Source of the DNA: Pelomonas sp. Root1237
GTDB taxonomy: Bacteria > Pseudomonadota > Gammaproteobacteria > Burkholderiales > Burkholderiaceae_C
Direction: 5' to 3'
Length of the DNA stretch: 64,000 bases
Assembly (NCBI RefSeq): GCF_001425055.1
Contig: NZ_LMDK01000017.1
Span: 62,001 to 126,000 of the forward strand
Below, one piece after another: positions 27,770 to 36,843 of the stretch. Each line of letters begins with the position of its first letter. The first letter of the stretch is position 1. The notes under the pieces were generated by a model that saw only the letters and a list, made by a program, of their open reading frames with translations, was not told the origin of the DNA and ran no database searches. Made by a program: the position numbers and the translations under genes.

Positions 27770-28528
27770 TCACTGCGCCGCGCAAAGCTTGCGCGCCACT
27801 ACCTCAAGCTCTGGCGGCAGCGTGTCGGCCAGCGCGCTTTCGGAGGTAATGACCGCAATGACCACCGCCGCGCCCTGGCCTTCTCGCGCCGCGCGGCCGG
27901 CGCCGGTGGATGCGAGGGCCACTTGTCGGCTGCAAGACAGGGTGGTCTCCACCTCGGTGGACTGGGCCGCGTGGCTGGCGGGCGGGTGGGCGTCGGCAGG
28001 CGGGGATTGCATTAGCCAGCGCAGCGAGAGGAGATCGCCATCGCGACGGGTGTGGGTCGGGTCGTGGCGCAACGTCTGCGAGCCGGTCACGAGGGGCTGA
28101 CGGGGCCAGTCACGGGTGGGAGCGTCCAGCAGCGGCTGGTCGGCACAGGCCAGCGCGAGCATGCCTTCGGCGCGCGTGCCGGCCGGAACAGCCTTCCACG
28201 GGTCGGGCGCGGGCATGCGTGTGACGCGCGACGCGCCTTGGGCGAAGGCCGCGTCATGCGTCTGGCGCGACAGCAGGTGCAGGCGGCGGCCTGAGCAGTC
28301 GAACTCCTGCACGGAGGAGCTTGAGCGGTACTTCGCCCCACCCTGTTCAGCGCGCGGCTGGTCGAAGTTGGCCATCACCCGTACCCGCCCGAGATCGCCC
28401 TGCCGCTCGCGCGAGGCCAAGTCCACGAACATCTCGCCAGCCGCGGTGGGCCCCACGTAGCTCCAGTCAGCGTGGGCAGGCATGACCAGGCACAAGAGCA
28501 GGCCTGAAGAGACGGTGCCGCGGCGCAT
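27770..28528 (-). CDS. Exported protein resembling surface-adhesin E domain proteins
   Basis: 252 aa with a signal peptide (cut near AHA-DW). The first half has the pattern of this small exported family: WSYVGPTAAGEMFVDLASRE, RVRVMANFDQPR, SSSSVQEFDCSGRRLHLLS. The second half is less typical. Such domains occur, often as several paralogues, in Burkholderiales; the enzymatic or adhesive role is unproven. It is co-oriented with the neighbouring frameshifted genes. Confidence 0.65.
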   Translation of the reverse strand: MRRGTVSSGLLLCLVMPAHADWSYVGPTAAGEMFVDLASRERQGDLGRVRVMANFDQPRAEQGGAKYRSSSSVQEFDCSGRRLHLLSRQTHDAAFAQGASRVTRMPAPDPWKAVPAGTRAEGMLALACADQPLLDAPTRDWPRQPLVTGSQTLRHDPTHTRRDGDLLSLRWLMQSPPADAHPPASHAAQSTEVETTLSCSRQVALASTGAGRAAREGQGAAVVIAVITSESALADTLPPELEVVARKLCAAQ

Positions 28529-28614
28529 TCGATCCCTCCCGAAATTGACGTTTTGCGGAAATTCTGGCAGCGCCCATAGAAACGATGGCTTCAGGCCAGA
28601 AGCACCTTAGCCGG

Positions 28615-29600
28615 CTAGCTTTGCGTTGCCCAGCGGCTGCAGATCTCATAGTTGCGTTCGGCGTCGCCGTCACTCCCCCACGCATCCAATTCCGGCTTGT
28701 CGATAGTCTTCAACGCCGCGGCGGCCACCTCACGATCCTTGACCATGCAGGCCAATACTGCGCTCCGGTTGCGCCAATAGTTGCCCGGGTACACCGCAAC
28801 CAGCCGCTCCAGGCCTTGGCGCATCAATGACCAACGCACCTGCGTTTTATCGAACAGCGATTGTCCGTAGTAGTAGACAGCCGCGTCGTTGTAGAGCCTT
28901 GCGTAGCGCATGATGGACTCGGCCTCGGGCAACGGCCGCATTGCCTCGCGCACCCAGGCTTCCAGCTGCTGCGGGGTGCCACCCCATCTCGGCATCAACC
29001 CGTCGATAGCGGCGCGGTAGATGCATTCGTCATTGGGCTCGCCTGAAAGGATGCGCCGCGCTGCTGTCAGCCGCTGGTCCACGCTGGCCTTGCGGAACAT
29101 CAGTACCTCCAGCATCACCTGAGCGACATGGCTGTCCCCGGAGAGCATGGGCGCAAACTCGTTTGCGTGGGCCTGCAGTCGCCCGGCTTGGTGTTGGCAA
29201 ATGCGCTGCCAGACTGGAACCAGGCCAGGTCTATCAGCGCGCGCAGGTGAGCGGCATGCGCCAGCGCTAGTTCCGGTCTGCTCTTCGCCCAGGCAAGCGT
29301 GCCAGCCACGCGGGCTTCGTGATACGCCAGCGACTGCTCGACGTCGCCGCCGCCTAGTCCATGGCGAAAACTGCACAAGGCTAGCGCGCCGTCGCGGGAC
29401 CACTGCGGGGCAGCGCGCACCGCGACGTCAAGCCGCGTCAGCTCGTCCCAGTCGGCCCAGTCGGCCCAGTACATCGCACTGGCCGCTTGGTAGTGGATCA
29501 TGTCACCCAGGCCGCCAGCCACTTGTGCATGGCTCAACGCCTGCGCGAAGAGCAGTGCGATAGCCAGCAGCGCTTGCCCGAGTCCCATCACAAGTCCCAC
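28615..29600 (-). pseudogene. Exported alpha-helical protein gene broken by a frameshift (DUF4034-like)
   Basis: The upstream part (start 29600) has a signal peptide cut near SHA-QV and reads YWADWADWDELTRLDVAVRA ... ALIDLAWFQSGSAFANTKPG. Near 29170-29200 the sense switches to another frame: RLQAHANEFAPMLSGDSHVA, then AAIDGLMPRWGGTPQQLEAW to a stop at 28615. Joined, it makes a helical protein of about 320 aa like DUF4034-type proteins. The frame change lies in a GC-rich stretch, so either pseudogenisation or an assembly error is possible. Confidence 0.55.
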
Positions 29601-30724
29601 TCAAATTCGCGTTCGAACAAACGCATACCCTGTTTCGGCGCCCATTCCATCCAGTCCATCTCTTGCGCCTTGGTCAGCGTTGCCAGGTCAAGGACTCCTT
29701 CAAACGCCAACGCACGTACCTCCCGCAAGCCCGGCACTGAAATCTCGCGCTGGACCACCGTCGGATTCACAAGCTTGCCGTCAGAGTTCAACGCGGCCCG
29801 GATGGTGATAACGCCACGGACGGTGAAAAGGCTACCCAGCTTGGGGTAGGCGTTGTCGGCGCTGGTGGGGCCAGCCGCAACCAGGCGGTTGATCCCCAGC
29901 ACGTCGGCGGCCTGCATGGCCATGGCGGCGCGGAATTGCGCCGGAGTGACGCCCCCCCACTGGTGCAGGGCACAGCGCACTGCTGGTTCGGCCACCCGTG
30001 GATCCAACCGGCTGTCTCCCGAATCGCCGAGGTAGAGCTGTGCCAGCACGGGGGGAAGTGGCTTCCAGGGAGGCTGACTATCGACGCGCAGTGCCAACAG
30101 CATGTCCTCCGCGTCCAGCGGCTCGGTTTCGTCGACTTGTCTTGCCTTGCCCCAGCGCGCCAACAGGTCGCGCTCGGCTTGCACTGCGGCGCGTCGAACT
30201 TCGGGCGGCAGCCCGCGCAAACGTGCGAGGCGCATGACCAATTCGCTCGACCACCCACCCACCGGGCGGCACATGCCCGGCATCCGCAATGCTTGGCTCA
30301 GTGCGGCATCCTGCTCAGGCCCAGTACTGTCGCGCCCCCACAGCGCGAACTCGTTGGCCAACCGCGCCGTCATGCGGCGAAACCAATCCTTTTCTTCGGG
30401 CTGCTGAATTTCCTCCAGTGCCCATTGCGTCATCAGCGCCTGAACCCGCGGCAGATGCTCAGCCTGCATCGCCTGTGCAGCGGCGCGTGCTTCATCGTCG
30501 AGCGCGTCGTCGGCCCGCACAGTGAAGCGCGGCACCACGAGGTTCTTGAAGATCTGCTCGATATAGTCACGCTGCGCCTCGCTGAGGGCCGGTGCGGGGG
30601 CAGATGCAGCCGCAACTGCAGGAGTCGCCTTGGCAACGGGCGTTGGCTTCTTCTGGCCCGCCGCGAGTACCGGCGCGGCGCAAAGCAACGCCACTACGAG
30701 GCCGAGACCGGCTTCACGATTCAT
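29588..30724 (-). CDS. Exported protein with TonB-C-like C-terminal domain
   Basis: 378 aa. Signal peptide (cut near VLA-AG), a Lys/Pro/Ala-rich spacer, a helical middle domain and a C-terminal module with a TonB-C-like beta pattern: GSLFTVRGVITIRAALNSDG, LVNPTVVQREISVPGLREVR. There is no N-terminal ExbB/D-type anchor, so it is not a classical TonB. It overlaps the start of the frameshifted gene by 13 bp, which suggests an operon before the damage. Role unknown. Confidence 0.6.
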   Translation of the reverse strand: MNREAGLGLVVALLCAAPVLAAGQKKPTPVAKATPAVAAASAPAPALSEAQRDYIEQIFKNLVVPRFTVRADDALDDEARAAAQAMQAEHLPRVQALMTQWALEEIQQPEEKDWFRRMTARLANEFALWGRDSTGPEQDAALSQALRMPGMCRPVGGWSSELVMRLARLRGLPPEVRRAAVQAERDLLARWGKARQVDETEPLDAEDMLLALRVDSQPPWKPLPPVLAQLYLGDSGDSRLDPRVAEPAVRCALHQWGGVTPAQFRAAMAMQAADVLGINRLVAAGPTSADNAYPKLGSLFTVRGVITIRAALNSDGKLVNPTVVQREISVPGLREVRALAFEGVLDLATLTKAQEMDWMEWAPKQGMRLFEREFEWDL

Positions 30725-30840
30725 CTTCTAGTCTCCCTGGATGGGGCGCATTGTGACGGCCTGTCGGAAGCCGTCGCTGCACCACGGCTCGCGCGGAGTC
30801 TGAGTCCGGCGCACCAAAACTGGCTGCGAAACGTGCCACT

Positions 30841-30980
30841 GTCGGTTTGCACTCAACCCAAAACTGAAAACCGGCTCAGATCAACCACTTGGCTCCGGAC
30901 GGCTCAGCTGGCTTTGAATCTGTGTCTCACTCAAGTCTGAACTATCGGTTTTTCGTCTCGCTCAACTTTGAACTTTGATC
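30841..30980 (+). repeat. Cluster of transposon-end-like repeats
   Basis: Three or four copies of a related motif lie in tandem: CACTCAACCCAAAACTGAA, TCACTCAAGTCTGAACT (30927) and TCGCTCAACTTTGAACT (30958). The last two are exactly 31 bp apart, the same spacing as the second and third sites inside each 210-bp repeat. No gene is present in 30725-30978. Best read as the remnant of a mobile-element end with several transposase sites. Confidence 0.5.
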
Positions 30981-31716
30981 AGCCTCTAGGGCTGAAGGTC
31001 CTCGGAAAGAGGATGGGGGCACTGCGGTCGGCGAGCCGATAGCCCATGGCCGGCCGGTTTGAAGTGCCCTCCACATGGCCTGCCTCGACAAGAAACTGCG
31101 CCGCCAGCATGCGCGTTCTGAAGCCGCTCTTGTCCACGTCGCGATTCAGCACGATCTCGTAGATGCGCTGCAACTGCGGCAACGTGAACGGCTCAGTCAG
31201 CAGGAAGGCCGGCAGCGAGGTGTACTCCACCCGGCCGCGGAGGCGCTCGACGGCAGCTTGCAGGATGGCCGCATGGTCAAACGCTAGTCTCGGGTTGGCC
31301 AACACCTCTTCGACCTTGAACCAGGCAACGTCCGCCGCGTTGGCCCCTTTGGCAAGTTCGATGTCGCGGCTTGGGATCAGTGCGAAGTACACGTGGGTGG
31401 CTGACCATCCGCGTGGATCCCTGCTCGCTCCGCCCCAGCTCCCCAGCTGTTCGAGATAGGGGCTGCGAACGCCTGTCTTCTCGCCGAGCTTGCGTTCCGC
31501 GCAAGCCAGCAGGTCAACGTCGACGTCGACGTTGACGAATCCCCCTGGCAACGCCCAGGCGCCTGGAAACGGCTCGGCCTCTTTGTCCCCAGGGCGCTGC
31601 ACGAGCAGCACCTTCAGTGCGTCGTCCGCGACGGTGAAGATGACCACGTCCACCGTCGTGAATGGCAACGGGAAACTCAGAGCGGGGGCTTTCGTTCGAG
31701 GGGGCTTGGCTGGCAT
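30979..31716 (-). CDS. NrtR-type NUDIX transcriptional regulator
   Basis: 245 aa. N-terminal NUDIX-like domain (TTVDVVIFTVADDALKVLLV, FPGAWALPGGFVNVDVDVDL, ACAERKLGEKTGV) with a degenerate catalytic box, as in regulators that sense ADP-ribose rather than hydrolyse it; then a winged helix (FTLPQLQRIYEIVLNRDVDK, GFRTRMLAAQFLVEAG). NrtR proteins control NAD-salvage genes. The ATG at 31716 is the first Met before the domain. Divergent from, and sharing an operator with, the ADP-ribose-related operon. Confidence 0.85.
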   Translation of the reverse strand: MPAKPPRTKAPALSFPLPFTTVDVVIFTVADDALKVLLVQRPGDKEAEPFPGAWALPGGFVNVDVDVDLLACAERKLGEKTGVRSPYLEQLGSWGGASRDPRGWSATHVYFALIPSRDIELAKGANAADVAWFKVEEVLANPRLAFDHAAILQAAVERLRGRVEYTSLPAFLLTEPFTLPQLQRIYEIVLNRDVDKSGFRTRMLAAQFLVEAGHVEGTSNRPAMGYRLADRSAPILFPRTFSPRG

Positions 31717-31747
31717 ACGGGCTCTTTGCTTGACGGAGCTGCTTTTG

Positions 31748-31787
31748 AGTTGTATTGTGCAACTTGTTTGGGTTGCACAGAACAACT
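31748..31787. promoter_or_regulatory. Inverted-repeat operator between nrtR-type gene and ADP-ribose operon
   Basis: AGTTGTATTGTGCAAC (31748-31763) and GTTGCACAGAACAACT (31772-31787) are inverted copies matching at 14 of 16 positions, 8 bp apart. It lies 32 bp from the regulator start and 20 bp from the first gene of the divergent operon, so binding would block both promoters. Likely the NrtR operator; the match to published NrtR motifs was not checked. Confidence 0.65.
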
Positions 31788-31807
31788 TATAAAGCTCAGG
31801 GACCCCC

Positions 31808-32164
31808 ATGAACAACACCGTCACCCTCTACCGCCCCACCTGCCCCAGCGAACTGGCGCTGGTGGAAGCCAGCGGCAATCGCCGATGGCCGCCGCGGCTG
31901 CCGGACCAGCCCATCTTCTATCCGGTGACCAATGAAGCGTACGCAGTGGAGATCGCGCGTGACTGGAACGTGGCCGCAAGCGGCTCCGGCTTCGTGACTC
32001 GCTTTGAGGTGCGTGAGGCGTTCATGCAGCGCTATACCGTCCATCAAGTGGGCGCCGCCCATCACACTGAGTGGTGGGTGCCGGCTGAGGAACTGGAAAA
32101 CCTGAACGACAACATCGTCGGCGCCATCGAGGTGATCCGGCGCTTCCCCGAGAACAACAACTAG
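31808..32164 (+). CDS. Small 'ADP-ribosylation/crystallin J1'-type protein
   Basis: 118 aa soluble protein beginning VTLYRPTCPSELALVEASG and PDQPIFYPVTNEAYAVEIAR, the look of a family usually labelled ADP-ribosylation/crystallin J1. Despite the label it is too short to be an ADP-ribosylglycohydrolase itself. It is the first gene of an operon whose later members handle ADP-ribose, so a helper or substrate-related role is likely. Nine bases separate it from the next gene. Confidence 0.7.
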   Translation: MNNTVTLYRPTCPSELALVEASGNRRWPPRLPDQPIFYPVTNEAYAVEIARDWNVAASGSGFVTRFEVREAFMQRYTVHQVGAAHHTEWWVPAEELENLNDNIVGAIEVIRRFPENNN

Positions 32165-32172
32165 AACGGAAC

Positions 32173-32784
32173 ATGAAAATCGCAACCGCTCCCCACCTGC
32201 AACAAGCTACCGAATGGCCCGAACAAGGCGAGCACATCCTTGCCCACCATGACAACACCAGCGTTGTCGTCTATCAGGCCTATCGCCCGTCCATTGGTCG
32301 CTACGCCATCGAGCATGGGCACTTCGGTGGTCCGGACTACAGCTTCAACCGCATGAGCTGGGTGAAGCCCAACTTTCTGTGGATGATGTACCGCTGCGGC
32401 TGGGGCATGAAGGAGGGGCAAGAAGTCATCCTGGGCCTGCGCATCCGTCGGGCCTTCTTCGACAAGTTGCTCGACGCTGCGGTGTCGTCGTCCTTCGATC
32501 CGACGCGCTACGCCACCCAGCAGGATTGGCAGGACGCCGTCGCCACCTCCGAAGTGCGCCGGCAGTGGGATCCTGACCATGCGCCCAGCGGCGCCAAGCT
32601 GCCGCGTCGTGCCATCCAGCTCGGACTGCGCGGCAACCTTTTGCGTGCGTTCGCGACGACCGAACTGATGGAGGTCATCGACATGACCGACTTTGTCGCC
32701 GAACAGCGCCAGTACGCCCAGGACGACAACCCGCAACTGATAACCCCGCTTGAGCACGTGTATCAACGGCAGCACCATGACTGA
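32173..32784 (+). CDS. DUF4291 family protein
   Basis: 203 aa. The conserved block VVVYQAYRPSIGRYAIEHGH, FNRMSWVKPNFLWMMYRCGW and VILGLRIRRAFFD identifies the DUF4291 family, whose activity is not known to me; it has been grouped by others with ADP-ribose-related folds, which fits this operon. It overlaps the NADAR gene by 8 bp, so translation is coupled. Confidence 0.85.
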   Translation: MKIATAPHLQQATEWPEQGEHILAHHDNTSVVVYQAYRPSIGRYAIEHGHFGGPDYSFNRMSWVKPNFLWMMYRCGWGMKEGQEVILGLRIRRAFFDKLLDAAVSSSFDPTRYATQQDWQDAVATSEVRRQWDPDHAPSGAKLPRRAIQLGLRGNLLRAFATTELMEVIDMTDFVAEQRQYAQDDNPQLITPLEHVYQRQHHD

Positions 32785-33343
32785 CATCTTGAATCTCCGC
32801 ACCGTCGAAGACCTGCTGCGTGCGCTTGAAGCCGGCGCAAAGCCGAAGTACGTGCTCTTCTGGGGACACCAGCCCAACGCCGACGGTTCCATCGGCAAGG
32901 GCTGCTTCAGTCAGTGGTTCGAGGCGAGCTTCGATGCCGACGGCCAGACCTACCTGACGGCCGAACACTTCATGATGGCCGAGAAGGCCCGCCTATTCGG
33001 CGACGTGGAGACCCGCGCCAGCATCCTGGCAGCCAGAACGCCCGCAGAGGCGAAGAAGCTGGGGCGCGGCGTGAAGGGGTTCGACGATGCGCTTTGGGAG
33101 CAGGCGCGTTTTGACATCGTTGTCCGCGCCAATGAGGCCAAGTTCTCGCAGAACCAGGCATTGCGGGACTACCTGCTCACCACTGGTGACCGCGTGCTCG
33201 TCGAGGCTAGTCCCGTGGACCGCATCTGGGGGATTGGCCTGGCAGCGAACGATGAACGCGCCTTGGAGCCGCGCTCGTGGTGTGGCCTGAACCTGCTGGG
33301 CTTCGCGCTGATGGAAGTGCGCGCCCGGTTGGCATCCGACTGA
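32777..33343 (+). CDS. NADAR-family (YbiA-like) ADP-ribose-processing protein
   Basis: 188 aa. NADAR hallmarks: CFSQWFEASFDADGQTYLTA, EHFMMAEKARLFGD, and RIWGIGLAANDERALEPRSW near the C-terminus. Family members hydrolyse N-glycosidic bonds in riboflavin intermediates (YbiA) or remove ADP-ribose from guanine as antitoxins. The preceding gene and the glycohydrolase downstream suggest the ADP-ribose role. Start at 32777 overlaps DUF4291. Confidence 0.85.
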   Translation: MTDILNLRTVEDLLRALEAGAKPKYVLFWGHQPNADGSIGKGCFSQWFEASFDADGQTYLTAEHFMMAEKARLFGDVETRASILAARTPAEAKKLGRGVKGFDDALWEQARFDIVVRANEAKFSQNQALRDYLLTTGDRVLVEASPVDRIWGIGLAANDERALEPRSWCGLNLLGFALMEVRARLASD

Positions 33344-33357
33344 ATCGGACGACAACG

Positions 33358-34254
33358 ATGGACGCCATTGATCGATACCGGGGCGCGTTGCTGGGACTGG
33401 CCTGCGGCGACGCGGTCGGCACCACCGTGGAATTCATGCCGAGGGGCAGCTTTGCACCGGTGACCGACATGCTGGGTGGCGGCCCCTTCTCGCTGGCGCC
33501 GGGCAAGTGGACCGACGACACCTCAATGGCGCTCTGCCTGGCAGAGAGTCTGATCCAGACCGGCCGCTGCGATCCGGCAGATCAGATGGCCCGCTACGCC
33601 AACTGGTACGAATGGGGCTATTGGAGTTCAACAGGCGTCTGCTTCGACATCGGGATCACGACCAAGGGCGCCATCCACCAGTTCCTGCTGACCGGCGAGG
33701 CTCTCGCGGGGTCTTCGGACCCAGAAGCTGCGGGCAACGGCTCCCTCATGCGACTGGCTCCCATTGCGCTGCGCTTCGGTCACGACGAGCAAGTGGTCCA
33801 GGACATGGCGGCGCTCAGTTCGCAGACGACCCACGCCGCCGCGGAATGTCTGGACGCCTGCCGGGTGTTTGCTGTGGCCCTGAGTCGAGCGTTGCGCGGT
33901 CTGCCGAAGACGGAAGTGCTGGATCTTGTCGGCCTGCCTATCGAAAGCACCAAGATTCGAGCGCTCGCAGCAGCCGATCACGGGTCCAAGCCGGTTGAAC
34001 AAATCAGGGGCAGCGGCTATGTCGTGGACAGCCTGGAAGCCGCACTCTGGTGTTATGCCAGGCACGACAACTTCCGCGACGCCGTGCTCGAAGCCGTGAA
34101 CCTTGGCGATGACGCCGACACAACCGGCGCCATCGTGGGCCAGCTCGCCGGCGCCACCTATGGTGCAGCTGGCATTCCGACGGCTTGGCTTGATCGCCTG
34201 CATCTTGCGCGAGAGATCGCGGGCTTCGCGGACTCACTGTGGCGACAGCTCTGA
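33358..34254 (+). CDS. ADP-ribosylglycohydrolase (ARH/DraG family)
   Basis: 298 aa, complete. The fold begins DRYRGALLGLACGDAVGTTV; metal-binding Asp residues are in KWTDDTSMALCLAESL and NLGDDADTTGAIVGQLAGA, the two signature clusters of the family. Removes ADP-ribose from modified proteins or nucleic acids. Last strongly recognisable gene of the NrtR-controlled operon; 14 bp after NADAR. Confidence 0.92.
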   Translation: MDAIDRYRGALLGLACGDAVGTTVEFMPRGSFAPVTDMLGGGPFSLAPGKWTDDTSMALCLAESLIQTGRCDPADQMARYANWYEWGYWSSTGVCFDIGITTKGAIHQFLLTGEALAGSSDPEAAGNGSLMRLAPIALRFGHDEQVVQDMAALSSQTTHAAAECLDACRVFAVALSRALRGLPKTEVLDLVGLPIESTKIRALAAADHGSKPVEQIRGSGYVVDSLEAALWCYARHDNFRDAVLEAVNLGDDADTTGAIVGQLAGATYGAAGIPTAWLDRLHLAREIAGFADSLWRQL

Positions 34255-34263
34255 AGGAACCAT

Positions 34264-34755
34264 ATGCAGGGATGTTTTGTCGAGTTCAGTTCGCCGGATG
34301 AATCATCCCTGCTGCGCACTATTGCGTGCGTCAACCATGTGGCGGCGCTCAAGCGGGATGACGCGCTCGATGAGAAGCAAATGGCCCAGGAGCTCAGCGC
34401 ATCGGAGCGCGCGTTCTTCTGGGAGCCGAATCCCGAAGAACTGCAGGAGTGGAACGCCTTCTGGTTTTCCACACCGCTGCCACAACGCCACTCTCCGAAC
34501 ATGCCAACTCCAGGCTGGAGTTTCGGGTCAATGGTGGAGTCGATCGCAAGCGCCGAATTTGACATCACGGGCGTTGCGACCGAGGGCAGCAAGTGCTATC
34601 TGACATTCGAACCTGAGAGCTATCCATTCGGCGGCGTAGGTTGCCTGGTTGCGCTGCTTGAATGCCTGGGGAACCAAGTCTCGGCCGTCAACGACGGGAC
34701 AGGAGTCCTACCTCACGCCCAGAGTGTCAGATGGACGCCCAGACGGGGCAAATAG
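34264..34755 (+). CDS. Hypothetical protein, 163 aa
   Basis: Unrecognised soluble protein with no signal peptide or membrane helix. It starts 9 bp after the ADP-ribosylglycohydrolase and is preceded by GAAGGAAC, so it belongs to the same operon. Composition is acidic and natural (AFFWEPNPEELQEWNAFWFS, YLTFEPESYPFGGVGCLVAL). No function is proposed. Confidence 0.65.
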   Translation: MQGCFVEFSSPDESSLLRTIACVNHVAALKRDDALDEKQMAQELSASERAFFWEPNPEELQEWNAFWFSTPLPQRHSPNMPTPGWSFGSMVESIASAEFDITGVATEGSKCYLTFEPESYPFGGVGCLVALLECLGNQVSAVNDGTGVLPHAQSVRWTPRRGK

Positions 34756-34779
34756 GAACCGGCGATCTCGGGTCGTGAG

Positions 34780-35163
34780 ATGGACAAACAACGAAGCGTT
34801 GAAGAGTTGACCGATGAGCTGGATGCGCTCCAAGAAGGCGACGCTCGCGCACCCTTCCTCATTGAGCTACTTGGTCGGGCCGGACACGAGCGCCACGAGG
34901 ACATTGTTTTCGAGCTGGGGCTTATCGGTTCACCAAGCGCTGTGTCAGCGATTGCGAGGGCGGCAACTAGCCCGTACCGCTACATCGAGGAATGGGGGAA
35001 CCTTCACGAGTTCCAACGGAAGTGCGCATACGCGCTCGCCCGCATTGCGACCCACGAGTCCCGCGTGGCGCTCGAGCAGATGGCCGAGAGCCCCGACCCC
35101 CATCTGCACGAATACGGCCTCGAAGGGTTGGAGCACTGGCCGCTCCCGTTCAAGAGACGTTGA
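34780..35163 (+). CDS. HEAT-repeat-like protein
   Basis: 127 aa, almost all helical, with two or three repeats of the HEAT type (FLIELLGRAGHERHEDIVFE, VSAIARAATSPYRYIEEWGN, CAYALARIATHESRVALEQM). Likely a protein-binding scaffold. Twenty-four bp after the previous gene and same strand. It ends head-to-head with the 3' end of rtcR. Confidence 0.65.
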   Translation: MDKQRSVEELTDELDALQEGDARAPFLIELLGRAGHERHEDIVFELGLIGSPSAVSAIARAATSPYRYIEEWGNLHEFQRKCAYALARIATHESRVALEQMAESPDPHLHEYGLEGLEHWPLPFKRR

Positions 35164-35210
35164 CGCGACGGCAGCCTCCTGCCGATAAGCAGAAGCTTGC
35201 GGCTGTCGCT

Positions 35211-36812
35211 TCAGCCCTGTCGCCGCACCATCTCCCACGTCAGCCCAAACTTCATTAGGTACTTGCGCAGCCTGTCGGCATCGTTGATGACGGCGCGTTG
35301 CTTTCGCGACCGATCAAACAACCGGCGGCCAGCATCGGACAGGGTTTGCGCCTGCTGGCACACACGCACAACAGCTTCCAGCTGAAGGCGATCAAACAGA
35401 TCCAGCTCCTCTGCCGCGCCTTCAGGCAGCATTTCGTCGAGCGGGACATCCGACTTGGACTCGTCCGCTGGCTGCCACAGCCACTGAAGGCGCTGGATTT
35501 CGGCCTCGACCAGCCCGGTTGATATCCGCCCGCCATCTGCCAACGTGGCCATCCGTGTCACGCTGGCCAGCAGGTCGCGAAAGTTGCCGCTCCAAAGTGC
35601 GCTGGCGGATTTGGCGAAGCGCAGATAGTCGGCCTTGGCCTCGGCGTTGAACCGGACCGCCCGGCCCGACTCGGCCACGTAGCGAGCAAGCAGGTGGTCG
35701 ACATTGGGCTCAATGTCCTCGGGCCGCTGTGCGAGGCCCGGCAGCGTGTAGGCCCAGAGGTTGATGCGGGCGAACAGGTCTTCCCGAAACCGACCCTGCG
35801 CGACATCGATGCGCAGGTCGCGGTTGGTGCCAGCGATCAGCTGGAAGTCGCTGCTGACCTCGCGGTCGCTACCCATCGGGAAGAAGCGCTTCTCTTCCAC
35901 CGCCTTGAGCAGCATGGCCTGCTCGTCGAGGCCCAGTTCACCAATCTCGTCGAGGAAGAGCACGCCCTGGTGCGCCGTGCGCAGCAAGCCTGCCCTGTCG
36001 GCCGCGGCGCCAGTGAATGCACCCTTCTTGTGGCCGAACAGCGTTGACGCCGCGCCGTCGCCACGCAGCGTGGCGCAGTTCACCTCGACGAAGTCGCCCT
36101 GAACTTGGTGGCGCGACTTCTTGAGTTCGAACATGCGCCGCGCCAGGTGCGATTTGCCTGCACCCGTCGGGCCGGTCAGCAGGACAGGCGCTTGTGAACG
36201 CACGGCCACCCGCTCGATCTCCTCGATGAGGGCATTGAAGCGCTTGTTGCGGGTGGGGATGCCGCTCTTCAGGAACTCCAGCGCCTCCGCGTGGGCCTGG
36301 CTGAAGCGCTGGGCCAGCACGTCATACCGCGAGAGGTCCAGATCGATCAGCGTGTAGCTGCCTGGGTTGTCTCTCTGCTGCTTCTTCGGCGGCGCCGTCT
36401 GCAACAGCACGCCGGGGATGAAGCGCGACTCCACCATCAGGAACATGCAGATCTGGGCGACGTGCGTGCCGGTGGTGATGTGTGCCCAGTACTGCTCGTG
36501 CGCTGGATCGAAGCGGTAGCTGCGCGCCCAGTCGTAGAGGGCCGCGTACATTTCGCCGAAGTCCCAGGGGTCCATCACCTCCATGGGCACCAGATTGACG
36601 GCCGTGTCGGGCGACACGTTGGCGATATCGCGCACCAGGACCTGGGCCAGTGCCTCGTGCCTTCTCGAATAGAGCAGCTCCAGCCGGTCGATGAGCGTGT
36701 CTTCGTGCTGCACCAACGAGATCGTCGGCCGCCACTTCTCCCAGCGGCCCGCCCCCTGCCCCGAATCCAGCTGGGTGCCCATAAATCCGATGACGACGTT
36801 CTTCTTGGTCAT
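35211..36812 (-). CDS. rtcR: RtcR, sigma-54-dependent activator of the RNA-repair operon
   Basis: 533 aa. N-terminal RtcR/CARF-like sensing domain (about 1-180, with VIGFMGTQLDSGQGAGRWEK and WAHITTGTHVAQICMFLM), AAA+ domain with Walker A GPTGAGKS (about 215), the sigma-54 contact loop GAFTGA (about 264) and Walker B GVLFLDEIGEL, then a helical DNA-binding C-terminus. RtcR of enterics is switched on by ends of broken tRNA. The ATG at 36812 is chosen over a TTG two codons earlier. Divergent from rsr with a sigma-54 promoter between them. Confidence 0.95.
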   Translation of the reverse strand: MTKKNVVIGFMGTQLDSGQGAGRWEKWRPTISLVQHEDTLIDRLELLYSRRHEALAQVLVRDIANVSPDTAVNLVPMEVMDPWDFGEMYAALYDWARSYRFDPAHEQYWAHITTGTHVAQICMFLMVESRFIPGVLLQTAPPKKQQRDNPGSYTLIDLDLSRYDVLAQRFSQAHAEALEFLKSGIPTRNKRFNALIEEIERVAVRSQAPVLLTGPTGAGKSHLARRMFELKKSRHQVQGDFVEVNCATLRGDGAASTLFGHKKGAFTGAAADRAGLLRTAHQGVLFLDEIGELGLDEQAMLLKAVEEKRFFPMGSDREVSSDFQLIAGTNRDLRIDVAQGRFREDLFARINLWAYTLPGLAQRPEDIEPNVDHLLARYVAESGRAVRFNAEAKADYLRFAKSASALWSGNFRDLLASVTRMATLADGGRISTGLVEAEIQRLQWLWQPADESKSDVPLDEMLPEGAAEELDLFDRLQLEAVVRVCQQAQTLSDAGRRLFDRSRKQRAVINDADRLRKYLMKFGLTWEMVRRQG

Positions 36813-36828
36813 ATCCAAATTGATACCT

Positions 36829-36843
36829 GACTAGCCAATAGTC
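36829..36843. promoter_or_regulatory. Possible RtcR upstream activating site
   Basis: Perfect inverted repeat GACTA-GCCAA-TAGTC, 113 bp upstream of the sigma-54 -12 element and just in front of rtcR. Position suits an enhancer site for a divergently encoded activator. No second copy was found nearby, so this is tentative. Confidence 0.4.
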
